Below, one piece after another: positions 35,031 through 46,643 of a stretch of DNA of 64,000 bases (within the stretch, counting starts at the first letter, position 1; each line of letters begins with the position of its first letter). The position numbers were made by a program, and so were the translations under genes. Under the pieces are notes generated by a model. The model worked only from the letters and a program-made list of their open reading frames with translations. It searched no databases and was not told the DNA's origin. Source of the DNA: Sclerotiophoma versabilis (taxonomy: Eukaryota > Ascomycota > Dothideomycetes > Pleosporales > Didymellaceae); NCBI GenBank assembly GCA_012274445.1, contig JAAROD010000090.1:248001-312000 (forward strand), given 5' to 3'.

Positions 35031-38000
35031 CGGTTAAGAGGTGATGGTGTTCGAGGGTTGATGGAGAGGTGACGTCGAAATTGGAAGGGCCAGAATGGTG
35101 GCAGCTACAGGCGGAGAAGGATGATATACACCCAATCCTGGCGCGTCGACAGGTCCGCCAATGGAGCCCGATGATGCAAAAAAAGTAGCTGCGGGCAGAA
35201 GCCTCACTGAGGCGCGCGATGTGCCCGGGGTATCCTCGTACGGCTGCGACGAGGATCTGTGGCAGTGAGACTGGCAAAAGCCGGAATGCTTGGTCCCGAT
35301 GTGGAAATGCTGGAGAAAAAGGCGAGCGTAAATGTGGGCCAGCTAGACACGTAGCCACTAATTGACAGAAATGGACCGGCAAAAGCAAGCGTGGAGGAGG
35401 CTCGGGCGGTGTTTCTGGTGGTGAAGCAGGGTGAGGGCGTGCGGTGTTTGAAGGGCAGTCCTTGCACGCAATTGAGTTTTCAAACGAGTCGGGAGCGCGT
35501 CTAGGAGATGGTCTCAAACAGCTTAAACGTCTGCGGCCGGCGGAAGCTTAACGGCTCTGACGCGTGCTGGTGCTCTTCACGATAGCAATACAGGCAGTGT
35601 CTTGGACGGCTGCCCGCGCACTGGGCGGCGCAGTGCACTTGCAGAGCGAGGTGGAGCAGTCGATCCGAGACCAGAGGGGACAGTGCGACAATGGCTAGAT
35701 GGGGGCTCGCTGCTCGCTCGAAGAGGAAGACAGACAGGCGTGGTGAGTGTTCAAATGAAAGTGGTGAGGGCACGGGCGACCAGCGTCACGGGGCTGCGAG
35801 CAGTCGTTTGACGAGGAGCTTGACGCGGACGAGGGCTCACGGCTGCCCAGAGCAGGCGGCCGGCAGAGGCCCAAGCTGGAGCAGGGCGAGAACAGAGTGG
35901 GGGGATGTGCTTCCGTGCTGGGGTAGCTGTAAGGCGTGGTGCTGGGTGAGGTGAGGTGAGGTGAGGGCAGGGCGCAGAGCCACATGGAGAGCGCTGCGGG
36001 CTCAGAGCATCAACGACAACGAGTGTGGGAAGCAAAAAGGAAGTCGCCAACGCGCCACGCCGGCGAAACAGATGTAAATACGCGGGCCAGGGTGTCTACG
36101 GGCTAGAGGGACCAGCAGCGCAGCAGGCGGCGCTGGGAGCCCGCTTTGATCTGAAGAGTGGATGTGGCTGCGCGCCGAGGGTGAGGGCTGGCGAGTAAGG
36201 AGGCTTGATCGATGAGCTCAGGACGACAGGGTACCTCAAAGTCTCCGTCTCCGATTTCCTAGATGGCGGCCCTGGTCGAGCTTGGGCGGGGCTAGCAGGC
36301 TTGTAGCCATCCCTGCAAGCCATAGTTACAGATCGCCCAGGTGGATCTGCGCCCGGGCAGCCATTGCTGCAGGGCATCACCGCGTCTGCTGGTCGTGTCG
36401 CGCCCGGCAGCAGCGTGCCCACCACATGCTGTCAACCAGACTGCGCGCTGCCCGCCCGGGCTTGCGACACCGCCATGTGTTCTTTTTCATGCGCCGCTCT
36501 GCTTCTGCTTCACTCGGTCCTGCCCGGCTCCACCCCGGCCGAATTGTCGCCGTCCTGCTGGGTCTGGGAACTCCTGCAAACGCTTGGCGGCAGCCTCCAG
36601 TGACGACGACGCGTGAGCATCGCCGGCTGAGCAGCAGAGAGGCCCAGAGGAGGCCCAATGCGCGCTGCCAGCACGCCGACCGCCAGTCGACAGCGGTGCC
36701 TGGGCTTGTAGCAAATGTGTTTCATGCACGCGACTGTTAGCTTGCGCACGTACGCCCGACTTGTTTCTCTGCTGCCAAATCATCAAACGGCTGTCGAACC
36801 TCTGCGGCATCAGCTCTGCTTGCTGCTCTGCACTTGCTGCTACTCTGCGCTTGCTGCTGCTCATGCTGCCTGGCCTGGTGTCAGGGCCGAGCCCGCCGGT
36901 GTTCTGTGCGCACCACTGCCATCATCTCGAGCAGCGTCCAATCTCGAACGGGACATTGCTCCCTATGCGGGCTCCCGCCGTTCGGCAAGGGCTCCAAGAC
37001 TGTTGCTGGGCGATCACCCATCTGCTCCAGCCTTGCCTTACTCGTCTAGAGCGCAGGAAGCCCTTCCTCCGCACAGCATGCGCTGATGCAGTGCTTACCG
37101 CACACGGCTGCAAACTTCGCGAACATGTCCTCCAGGTCATCGACTTGCAGTGAGTGGCAGTAGAGCGGCAGCAGGCCAAACGAGCCGTCGGACTCTCCTC
37201 CCTGCATGTCTTACTGGCTGCTGTCAGATCTCCAACCTCAGCGCCCAGACCGGCCTGCGACGCCGGCTTCAACACATGACAATCCGCTCGACGACACTGA
37301 GGAGCGCACTGTCAATACTGTCAGCCATGTCAGGACTACTTTCGCCGTGCCACGACTCGCTGTCCTCGGCTCTTCTGCGCCCGCTGCTCGCTGCTCGCTG
37401 CCGCTCTCACCGTCCTTTGCCCACGTGCCAGCAGCTGTGACCTTCTGGAACTAAACGGAAACCCCATTGTGCGGTGTGCACTTCACTGTAGACGCAGACA
37501 ACCGCTAAATGAAACAAGCGTCTTTCGAAGCAGGCATCCCACCACCAAGCTGCCTCAATCGTTGTCAACGGCTTTCCACTGGCGACCCTGGCTCCCATGT
37601 CATGATGCGCAGTGGAAATGACACAGGGTCACGGCGAACATGCTTCGAGAAGGTTTCATTTTGTTCGAGAAGTGCACACTGACCTTCATATGGCCTGCAA
37701 ACCCAACACCGACCGACAGCCCTACCGGCTTGCGAGTCAGATTGGCTGTTGCGACTCACGAGAAGTGAGGTCTGTGAGTGCACTGAACTCGATCGAGATG
37801 AGAGGCGAGGCTGTCCCGGCGCTTGTCCGCATCAGGCTGCAATGCATCACGGGCCTGTACTCGCTGGACAAATCGTCTTCGCCGTTGAGGCCGTTTCCGC
37901 CCTACCCGCTGCCGTTGACGAGATGCATCCAAGCGAAATCCTCACGAGTAAGATCGATTCAAATGACGACAAGCGTCGCTGGCGTGCAGCAACACGGAAA

Positions 38001-39328
38001 ATCTCCAATTGGCGCGTTTGCAGAACAACTCCCAATACTGTCCGTGAGATCAAACTGCGGGCAGCGCGCTCGCTTGTGCCCGCCCGGTGAGGTGTGCTCA
38101 TCTTCGATCTGCAGGATGTGTCCGCCTACGTTCCGTCAAATTTCGCACCCATTTCGGACAACGGACGCTCGGATCAATGTGAATTCACCCAGCCAGTGAT
38201 GTACCTCGATCGACATCCAACTCAACGTCCGCTGCACGACAAAGGGGAAGTCAATCGCAAATAGCACATGCAGGATTAATGTCATGCAAGCACTCTCTTA
38301 CCGACTCCTTTACGAGCCATGTTCATTTTGCAAGACAAAAGAGTGGTACGCTTACGGCAGATTCCGTCACTATTGCAGCGGCATTCTCGCAGACCCTGTC
38401 AACCTCGATGCAGAATGCAACCCGAATCCGAGGTCTCGAGAGGATGAACACCGGGTACCAACAGTTTTGCTTTGCCGTGTTCCGGGAATAGGGTTCTTAC
38501 AAGTCCACAACATATTATGAAACGTCTCCACGAACTGTTTCGACATCGTATCCTGGCAGTCGGTACCCTGCAACAATTTGGAGGTGCACAAACGGGTATC
38601 TGTTGCACAGCAGCCGTCAGCGTTTCAGCAACTAGCTTTTCCGGTTCATCTGGTTCTCTCAAACATGCTGCACAAGCATCGCGTCTGACAGATCGACTGC
38701 GACGAACACGTGGTGAAAAGCGCTCTAGCAGGGCGCTCGATTTCGAGGCGTCAAAATTTTCAGTACTCGGAGAACAACTGGAGAGAGAGCGTTGCCTACT
38801 GCCCATCATCGCCCCACACAACCCCTCATGTTGCAAAAAAAGCCAGATCTAAAATCACATTCCCTGATCTCTACACGTTATTCAGAGCAGTCTTGCGCAA
38901 GTCTTGCAGATTGATAGTTAAAAGAAAAATAGACAAGGGACTACAGCGCACTTTGCCTATGTAGTGGCATAGTCACAAACCTGCCAGAGACCTCTGGGCT
39001 GCGTTACAAAGACTTGGACGCGGATGTTTGTTGTTATTGACATGTTCAGGAACACGAGAGACAAAGTGTGGGCACAGCACAGCTTGACAGCTCGATAGCC
39101 CAACATCCCTTTGCTCTAGCTTTGACCACTCATAGTCAATCTAGACAGTAGGCCGTCTGTTCTCATCACAAGTAAAGCGCACCACCCGCACTCAATTTGG
39201 GTTTACACGATTTGACGGATCCACCAGCTGCGCGCCATGTACACGCCCACCTGGATTATCTTACATTCAACTCCGCTAAATGCCAACAAGTAGGAAGATA
39301 TACATGATGATGTACAAGAGGTGCAGCC
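35031..39328. other. 4.3 kb without a recognisable gene
   Basis: GC-rich from about 35.5 to 37.5 kb, which leaves overlapping open frames on all phases (for example 36282-36740 plus and 36487-36864 minus) with Cys/Ser/Arg-rich products typical of chance translation. No domain or splice chain found. It may include the long 5' leader of the Q/S/Y-rich gene or non-coding transcripts. Confidence 0.5.
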
Positions 39329-40496
39329 TCAACGCTTGACCCAGGTAGGCATCTTGCGAGCCTTGACGTGGCCGGGCTTCTTCCTCTCCACCTTTCTCGG
39401 ATCACGAGTGATACAACCAGCTGTGCAGGAATTAGCAATTGCCTTTGGCCGATGCGAAAGATAGATGGCTCGAAAACATGCACGATTAGTGCACATGGGC
39501 TTGTGTCATATGCATGCAGACACGGACAAGAGCGTGCAGAGGAGCAACGGAAGAAACACAGGGCATAAACAGGATCAGGGGTAGAAAGCTGTTCAACTCA
39601 CCTCGTCGCAGGGCTGGTTTCAGGGCCGGCTCATGGACCAGCAATGCCTTCGCTACTGCCAGTGTCATAGCCTCGGCCTGACCAGTCGATCCACCGCCCT
39701 CTACCAGACCAAACAGGTTGTACTTGTCGAGTCGCTCGGTAGCCTTCAGCGCCCACACAGCGCTCTCTCGGTGGTGCAAGCGGCCAAAGTACTCAGTAAG
39801 GGACTGACCGTTGATCAGTGCCTCGCCCTCTCCTTCTACCAGCCATGCCACGGCAGAAGACGTCTTTCTTCGCCCAACACCCTTCGCCCTGCCCAGCTCA
39901 TCGATTACGCCGGGCTTCGGCTGGACATCGCCAGGCTGGCTGGGCTTCTTGTAGCGCTTCATTGCCTCGACGACTTCCTGAGGCATCAGCTGTGGATGGA
40001 TGCAATTCAACCTGCGTAGGATGTGCAGCATCTTGTGGAAGCGCTGGGTCTTGACGGGCTCGTTGGTCATGATGCGGTACTGCTCGACCGTCTTCCATGC
40101 AACCTTGGGTGCCTCGGCGTTCGGTATTGTAGGCAGGGTAGCTACTTTGCGGAGAAGGGCGGAGAGCGAGAGGAAGTCGTCGGTGAAGGTGGGCTTCGCG
40201 CTGAAGTAGGACGGCGAGGCAGGCACGACGCGGAGTGTGCGCAGGATGTCCTTGCCGTCCTTGTTTGCGCCGTGCCTTGCTCCCTTTTCAGCCTCGAAGT
40301 CGAAGGGGCGTGCGGCTGTGAAGGGCTCCTGGATCTCAGTCTCGAGCTCGGCGGGCCTCGACACGGTGGTGGAGATGCATCGTGATGCCGGGGTCTGGAG
40401 GCTGCGTCGCGCTGTCCGCGCGCACTGTGTGCCTGCCTGGCGTCCGAGGGTGTCGACGGCGCTCGCCAGGCGCTGCGCAAACTTGCTGCACACCAT
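39329..40496 (-). CDS. Mitochondrial small ribosomal subunit protein uS9m (S9/MRPS9)
   Basis: Structural protein of the mitochondrial 28S-type subunit; the S9 C-terminal tail reaches the decoding site. Two exons, 40496-39602 and 39420-39329, around a 181-nt intron (GTGAGT...CACAG), total 328 residues in frame. The S9 domain is clear: AKGVGRRKTSSAVAWLVEGEGE, LINGQSLTEYF, GLVEGGGSTGQAEAMTLAVAKALL, then across the intron ALRRAGCITRDPRKVERKKPGHVKARKM...WVKR, the conserved basic end. The start at 40496 gives MVCSKFAQRLASAVDTLGRQ, a good mitochondrial presequence; the frame stays open 39 codons further upstream. The gene is head-to-head with eEF1B-gamma. Confidence 0.93.
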
Positions 40497-40747
40497 AGCG
40501 CTGCGTGGTCGGATGGAGATGCGCGTGGGTGCTGCTGACGGACCGCGGTTCGGTGATGGTGGCCTGCCCGTCGCTGCTCCAAAATCTCCGCCAAGGTTGG
40601 GCATTTCTGGCACTAGACGGTTTTGCTTCTAGCGCCGCAGACAAAAACGAAAACCCACCCCGCTTCGACGCCAAACAAACCTTTTCTTTCCTCCATCGCC
40701 TTTGCTTCCCTTGATTGTACAGTTCCGCCCACGGCAAAGCAGCAATC
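40497..40747. promoter_or_regulatory. Bidirectional promoter of uS9m and eEF1B-gamma
   Basis: Only 251 bp separate the two start codons, which face away from each other, so core promoters of both genes must sit here. Pyrimidine-rich tracts near 40680-40710 (CTTTTCTTTCCTCC) precede the eEF1B-gamma start, as is common for strongly expressed translation genes. Confidence 0.6.
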
Positions 40748-42230
40748 ATGTCTTTCGGAAAGATTTACAGCTACAGCGTAAGTGGCGCCCGCCCGCGCAG
40801 CCGTGCCAGTGTGTGCGAGGAGACGCAGAACTGACAGCCCACCAGGGTAACCCGCGCACCACCTCCCTCCTTGCCGTCGCAAAGGAGAACGGCCTCGACG
40901 TTGAGTTTGTCGACACGGAGCCTGCCAAGGGCGTCTCTGAGGAGTACCTGAAGATCAACAAGCTCGGCAAGGTCCCCACCTTTGAGGGCGCCGACGGCTT
41001 CGTTCTCTCTGAGACCATTGCCATCGCTGTCTACCGTGAGTACCCCGCACACCCTCCCCCTGGCGTTACATGATGTGCGAATGTTATTCATTCAGTTATC
41101 CCTGTCTGAAAACTACTGTTGAAAAAAGTAAACTCCTGATCTACGTCGGCGGCTCGATTCTCACCATCCACCATTGCCTTCCGTGACTCAGTCGCTGACC
41201 TTGTGCAGTCGCTTCCCAGAACGAGAAGACCAGCCTGCTCGGTAAGACCAAGCAGGACTACGCCACCATCCTCCGATGGATGTCCTTTGCCAACACCGAG
41301 GTCCTCATTCCCCTCGGTGGCTGGTTCCGCCCCATCGTCGGCCGTGACCCCTACAACAAGAAGAACGTCGACGACGCACAGAAGGCCGCCCTCAAGGCCG
41401 TCCACGTCCTCGAGGAGCATCTCCTTACCCACACCTACCTTGTCAGCGAGCGTTTGACTCTTGCCGACCTGTTCGCCACCAGCATCATTGCCCGTGGCTT
41501 CCAGTACTTCTTCGACAAGAAGTGGAGGCAGGAGAACCCCAACGTCACTCGCTGGTACGAGACCGTCTACAACACCCCCAGCTACTCGGCTGTTGCTGGC
41601 AAGCTTGAGTTCATCGAGGAGGCCATCAAGAACCAGCCCCCCAAGAAGGAGGCTGCCCCCAAGGCTGAGAAGCCCAAGGCTGCCCCCAAGCCCAAGGCTG
41701 CTGAGCCCGAGGACGAGGAGGAGGCCCCTGCTGCCCCCAAGCCCAAGCACCCTCTTGAGGCCCTTCCCCGCCCCACCTTTGTGCTGGACGACTGGAAGCG
41801 CAAGTACTCCAACGAGGAGACCCGCGAGGTTGCCCTTCCCTGGTTCTGGGAGAACGTCAACTTCGAGGAGTACTCTCTCTGGACCGTTGACTACAAGTAC
41901 AACGATGAGCTTACCCTCACCTTCATGACCTCCAACCTGATTGGTGGTTTCTTCGCCCGTCTTGAGGCTTCTCGCAAGTACCTCTTCGGTTGCACTTCGG
42001 TATATGGCCAGTCCAACGACTCCATCATCAAGGGTGCTTTCCTCGTCCGCGGCCAGGATGCTACTCCTGCTTTCGATGTTGCTCCCGACCACGAGTCCTA
42101 CGAGTTCACCAAGCTCGACCCCACTAAGGAGGAGGACCGCAAGTTCGTCGAGGACCAGTGGTCCTGGGACAAGCCAATCGAGGTCAACGGCAAGACTTAC
42201 GAGTGGGCCGACGGCAAGGTTTTCAAGTAA
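40748..42230 (+). CDS. Translation elongation factor 1B gamma subunit (eEF1B-gamma)
   Basis: Scaffold subunit of the eEF1B exchange complex that recharges eEF1A with GTP; cytosolic. Three exons (40748-40777, 40846-41035, 41209-42230) with introns of 68 and 173 nt yield exactly 413 residues, the normal size. Residues 1-210 form a glutathione-transferase-like region (GKIYSYSGNPRTTSLLAVA, KINKLGKVPTFEGADG, LSETIAIAVYLASQ, YLVSERLTLADLFATS); a Lys/Pro/Ala-rich linker (KPKAAPKPKAAEPEDEEE) follows; the C-terminal EF1G domain begins HPLEALPRPTFVLDDWKRKYSN and ends EWADGKVF. A tiny 10-codon first exon is typical of fungal highly expressed genes. Codons are strongly C-ending, consistent with high expression. 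Confidence 0.96.
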
Positions 42231-43829
42231 ACACCTTGCTTTTCTGCGGAGTTCGTTTGTTAATGATGCGGATGATTTTATGACCTGGAATCAAGGGGTA
42301 CGAGGGATGATGGATGGGTATAGTGGATCAAAAAGACTGCTATGACCCGAACATAGAGGCGAAAAAGCACATGTTCATATGTCCAACCTTTACTCTTGTG
42401 CATGGACGTGATGATGTTGCATGTGATGCCCCGCACGAATGTCCAAGCTCTCACCTTTATCTGTGGCTTCGGATGGAACCACCGGTTGGCTTCTCTTCTC
42501 AGCCGCTAGTGTCGAGTAGTCGAGTACACGGACGATTGGTCTCAACTCAGGGCTCAGCATGCCGCTGTCAGCTCAAAGGACCGACTTGAACGCAGCTACC
42601 GCGGACTCGAGAGGCCCGCACTTGTCAGGCGGTCTGTGATGACAACAAGCACACAGCAGCCTGCCTACCCTTACAGTGATGACGAATCGCATCAACGCCA
42701 CAGAGCCGTGGCCAGATGCACCGATGGTGAGCACGCTACAAGATGCTGTGCATCGCTTCCCGCGTTGTTTCATGGCGTGGTGGTTTTCATCACCTTTCAC
42801 ACACGCACTGAAATTTGGGCTCCGTGTGTACTTGCACCTCACTACGCATAGGGCAACAGCAAGACGGCAGAGATTCTGCCGGTCACCGTCGACCTCAGCC
42901 TTGTCTCCCCGCTACGGTGTTCGTCTTGAGGCATCCCCAATGTCTGGAAAGCTCAAGGGCTCGATCTGACTCGACCGTTCGCGAGCTGGTCTGTGGCGCT
43001 AGCTACCCCACAAAGCGCACCTGCACTGATTGGCCCAGCCCAAGGGCAAGCAGCGGCAGTCGCAGCTTTGTTGGCGCAACGGCGCAGGAAGACGGGAAAC
43101 AAGGGCGCGACTTCTGCGCACCTCGAAGCCTCTGCTCCTCGAGTCTCCCACCTCTTTTCGCTCTCGCACACGCATCCGGGCGTTACCGGGTCGCTGGAGA
43201 AGCACGCAGGTTGTGCAGCCTCGCGCGACACTTGTTAGACTGACCAATCCGCATTCGCCCACAGAGTCCACAGAGCCCACCGAGCACACGCCGCAGGAGA
43301 TCGCCGCTGTCGCGTGAGGCTCAGAGCCGCAAGTCGAGTTGCGAGGCTGGGTTGGCTGAGGAAGAGCTTGGATCACCCGCATCGACTCGACCTAACCCAG
43401 GCTCCGGCTGCCTGCATCGTAGGGCTGTGGGTCGTAAATCCGGCCTGGACGTGTGCGACGTCGCCATCGAGTGAGGGTCTTTGAGTCGCCCAACGAGACT
43501 CAGTCGCGGGGAGACATTTGCCTTGCGCGACTGTAAGACGGACCGTTTACGTTTGCGATCGTGATTCGGAAAGTGGATAAAGGACAAGTGACTTAAGAGC
43601 AAGAGCTGGACCTGGCAAACGGCCACGAGCGACAAGACGCAATTTCCCTTTCATTCTCTTCGACATCCTTTCGACCGTTGGATCGACGTGCAACCAGTGT
43701 CGAGTGCATCAGGCGTGACGGTATCAGAGTGGCTTGTTTCCTGGCTCACTAGATTCTCAAACACGCAAAACAGACTAAGACCAACGACCGAAAGTGGCGT
43801 TGAAGAGAAGAGAAAGAGGTGCCGAGGGG
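42231..43829. other. 1.6 kb intergenic, no gene seen
   Basis: Holds the 3' end of eEF1B-gamma and the leader of the phosphodiesterase. Overlapping short frames around 42.6-43.3 kb on both strands have no motif. Confidence 0.55.
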
Positions 43830-45695
43830 ATGAAGGACAGTGAGGGACTCAGGGAGGTTCGACGATCATCTGGACACGCCAATGAACCCGCTATCCAGGT
43901 CATCTGCCTAGGTGCAGGCGGTGGCCCAACCGAAGACAACGTAACCGGATTCCTTGTGCGTTCAACAGCCACCAAATGGTCCAAGAACTCGGTCTTAGCT
44001 GTCGACGCAGGTTCGCACCTTGCGGCGATCACCCGAATCCTCGAGCAGCACTTTCCGCTTGTATCAGAACCGCGGCCCCAGTCACCGCCGAAAGTAGATA
44101 GCATCCATGGCGGCGGAGTTCGAATCAATGATGACGAGACATCGCCAACAACCGAGCACATTCCAATATCTGATGATGATTCTGGGGCTGAAACACCATT
44201 GTCCGATGATGACATACCATTGGAGATAACAACATTACTAGACGGTGTTTTTGCTGGTCTACCTTTCCCTAATGCAAGTGCAAGGGCCAATGCGCTACAC
44301 GTTGTCCGGGAACACATATCAACCTACCTGATTACCCACCCACATCTGGATCATTTATCCGGTTTTGTCATCAACACCGCAGCCTTCCACAACACATCGC
44401 GTCCGAAAAGGCTAGCAGCGTTACCATTCACAGTTCATGCTATCAAGACCCATATCTTTAACAACGTCATCTGGCCTAACCTTACGGATGAAGATGGCGG
44501 AGTTGGGCTTGTGTCGTTTCAGCGACTTGCAGAAGGCGGCAACATTGCCTTAGGCCAAGGCAAGGGACGAGGATACATAGAGGTCTGTGATGGCCTGGGT
44601 GTTAAGGGGTTCAAAGTCAGCCATGGACATTGCATGCAGGGCCCAGGGCATGTACACCGCGGCTCTAACGCAGAGGCGCAGGAGACATCAGGATTGCAGC
44701 ATACTGCTGCAGCTCTGCACCAAGGCGAACCTCGGGAAGGTCGCTCGCACAGCTTCTCCATGCCAGTGCCACATAGCCAGCCAGGAACTCCAGGTTTTGG
44801 CTCGTTCGGCGTCGAGCAAGGTCGAAGATCCAGCCACACAGCTGCAAACAGCATACCTGCTGACCATTGTGTCGTTGATTCATCGGCATTTTTCATACGC
44901 GCGGAATCTACAATGACAACACCGACGAAAGAAATCCTCATTTTCGGCGACGTTGAGCCAGATTCCCTATCTCTCTCTCCCCGCACAGCATACATCTGGG
45001 CCGAAGCAGCCCCCAAAATTGCTGCCGGTATCCTCACCGGTATCTTCATTGAATGCAGCTACACCGACTCCCAAGCCGACGCCGTTCTTTTCGGGCACCT
45101 AGCACCACGGCACCTGCTCGCCGAACTACAAAACCTCGCCGAAATGGTCAAAGATGCGCGCAAAGAGCATGAACAAGCACGCGAGGCAGCACGCCAGGGC
45201 CGCAAACGCAAACGCATGAGTCGTGACTTGCTTGACGGACCCACAAAGTCTCGCACCTGGCATCCGGGCGTGAAAGGCATCGACACACCGCTTTCGAGTA
45301 CACAAGGGAACTCCCACATCGACGATGATCTCATGACGGACTTTAGCAATACGCCTACCGGGACGCATACCCCCAACCCCCAGCTCTCAACTTCCAAGAC
45401 CAAGGGCCCGTCGCACAATCCGTATGCCTCACATCCTTCTGCTCCTGCGGCGCTTAATCTTAATAGCGTGAGTGCTGAACACAACCGGGCATTGCTGTCT
45501 GCAGCGTTCGAGGCGCCGCTGAAGGGGCTCAAGGTTGTGGTTATACATGTCAAAGATACGTGTGAGGATGGACCGTTGGTGGGTGACACGATTCTGAGAC
45601 AATTGCAGGACGGTGAGGCGAGGATGAAAGATGAGGGGATAGGGTTGGGTTGCAGTTTTGAGATTAGTATGAGTGGGGATGCTTATTGGTTTTGA
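43830..45695 (+). CDS. Class II (low-affinity) cAMP phosphodiesterase
   Basis: Hydrolyses 3',5'-cAMP to AMP and so damps PKA signalling; the family includes yeast Pde1 and filamentous-fungal PdeL. A single exon gives 621 residues from the first ATG; an open stretch of 12 codons before it has no ATG. Family marks: AIQVICLGAGGGPTEDNVTGFLV at the N-terminus, the metal signature THPHLDHLSGFVIN (HxHLDH), GFKVSHGHC, SFFIRAES, EILIFGDVEPDSLS (metal-binding Asp), GIFIECSYTDSQ and a C-terminal VVVIHVKDT. Compared with yeast it has acidic Ser/Asp-rich insertions (about residues 100-140) and a Lys/Arg-rich insertion, KDARKEHEQAREAARQGRKR, as filamentous species commonly do. No introns. Confidence 0.93.
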   Translation: MKDSEGLREVRRSSGHANEPAIQVICLGAGGGPTEDNVTGFLVRSTATKWSKNSVLAVDAGSHLAAITRILEQHFPLVSEPRPQSPPKVDSIHGGGVRINDDETSPTTEHIPISDDDSGAETPLSDDDIPLEITTLLDGVFAGLPFPNASARANALHVVREHISTYLITHPHLDHLSGFVINTAAFHNTSRPKRLAALPFTVHAIKTHIFNNVIWPNLTDEDGGVGLVSFQRLAEGGNIALGQGKGRGYIEVCDGLGVKGFKVSHGHCMQGPGHVHRGSNAEAQETSGLQHTAAALHQGEPREGRSHSFSMPVPHSQPGTPGFGSFGVEQGRRSSHTAANSIPADHCVVDSSAFFIRAESTMTTPTKEILIFGDVEPDSLSLSPRTAYIWAEAAPKIAAGILTGIFIECSYTDSQADAVLFGHLAPRHLLAELQNLAEMVKDARKEHEQAREAARQGRKRKRMSRDLLDGPTKSRTWHPGVKGIDTPLSSTQGNSHIDDDLMTDFSNTPTGTHTPNPQLSTSKTKGPSHNPYASHPSAPAALNLNSVSAEHNRALLSAAFEAPLKGLKVVVIHVKDTCEDGPLVGDTILRQLQDGEARMKDEGIGLGCSFEISMSGDAYWF

Positions 45696-46643
45696 GAAGG
45701 GCGCTAGAATCAGTGATAACTGGTATTCTGGGAGCTACGGCGGGGCATGGCGTTCTGATGGTCTGGAGTCTGGAGTAGTATTTGTGATTTGTCCAGGGAC
45801 GATAGTACGTCTGTTGGTCGATGAAGACTGTGTTTGTATGCGCAGTTTTTTTTCCCTTCATTTGCGGTGCGGAAGTCTGTTGTACACGTAGGCACAGAGC
45901 AGGATAAACTAGAGATACTCTTCAGGCCTTGACGGACTTCGGGCTTCCAATTCAGTGCGTATGCCTCCTTGCCTTTGATTCTACCCCGAACCACTCCACA
46001 GGTCAGGATGATGCCCAGCATGTTCTCGATCCTTACTCGTCGCGAGCGCTCATCTCAAGCATGACCCTACCCGACCATCTGAATCTCCACGTTAAGGACA
46101 CATTTGGCGAGCTCCAGCCATGGATACAAGAGAACGGGTTGCAATAGCTCACTTGTCCCAGATGTGATTATGCCCCCGCTTCCCTAGGCAAGACGTACCG
46201 GAGAGAAGCAAAAAGGACAGAAGCCCCTTGATTCGAACACAGGTCGTCCATGCCACGCAGGCAGATAGACGGCCGCTCGACACATGCATTGCAAACACCC
46301 ACAGGTAGCGACCAGGATACGAACGGGTCTTCAAGCCTTGTTGTACGCAGCTGTTCGTCATAGGTATCTTGGCCACTAGACCGAACATCCGGTAGTGAGT
46401 TGTTGGTCTGCTTGTGGATCGGGTGATACGTATACGTCGAAGACAGAGACTGCAGCCTCTAGACGATCTGGCGTTTGCACTGCGTTACTTTGTTGTGCCG
46501 TATCGTTCCGCCGGTTAATTACCGAAGCGGACCTACGACACACTTCAAAGCCCTCAGCTCAAGAGCTCAGAATCTGCACCAGACAGTGCAAAGTGGCTCC
46601 TAGAGAAGGTCTCTTGCGTGTTGTCTCATCTTGCTTCGTGTCT
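45696..46643. other. Intergenic with a tRNA-like element
   Basis: Apart from the element at 46219-46390, only short frames. Separates the phosphodiesterase (plus) from a convergent orphan gene (minus). Confidence 0.5.
46219..46390 (-). ncRNA. Possible tRNA-like RNA polymerase III element
   Basis: On the minus strand, GGATGTT (46390-46384) is followed by CGGTCTAGTGG, a 10/11 match to the tRNA A box, with a possible D stem (GTCT/AGAT). About 130 nt on, TGTTCGAATCA matches the B box at 9/11 in a T-arm with four of five pairs. The next seven bases, GGCTTCT, pair with GGATGTT at six of seven positions counting wobbles. A TTTTT terminator follows at 46214-46210. The middle is far too long, and no anticodon stem with U33 is evident. 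It could be an intron-bearing or decayed tRNA, or the head of a tRNA-derived SINE. Confidence 0.35.

Noticed and set aside
35501..37454. Many 60-150-codon frames in GC-rich DNA
   Set aside because: All phases are open because of base composition; products are Cys/Ser/Arg rich and mutually overlapping.
41088..42092. 334-codon minus-strand frame rich in Leu/Gly/Val
   Set aside because: Antisense shadow of the codon-biased eEF1B-gamma gene.
46306..46390. Canonical tRNA using the nearer B-box-like CGTTCGTATCC
   Set aside because: T stem and acceptor do not pair with this choice; no anticodon loop with U33.
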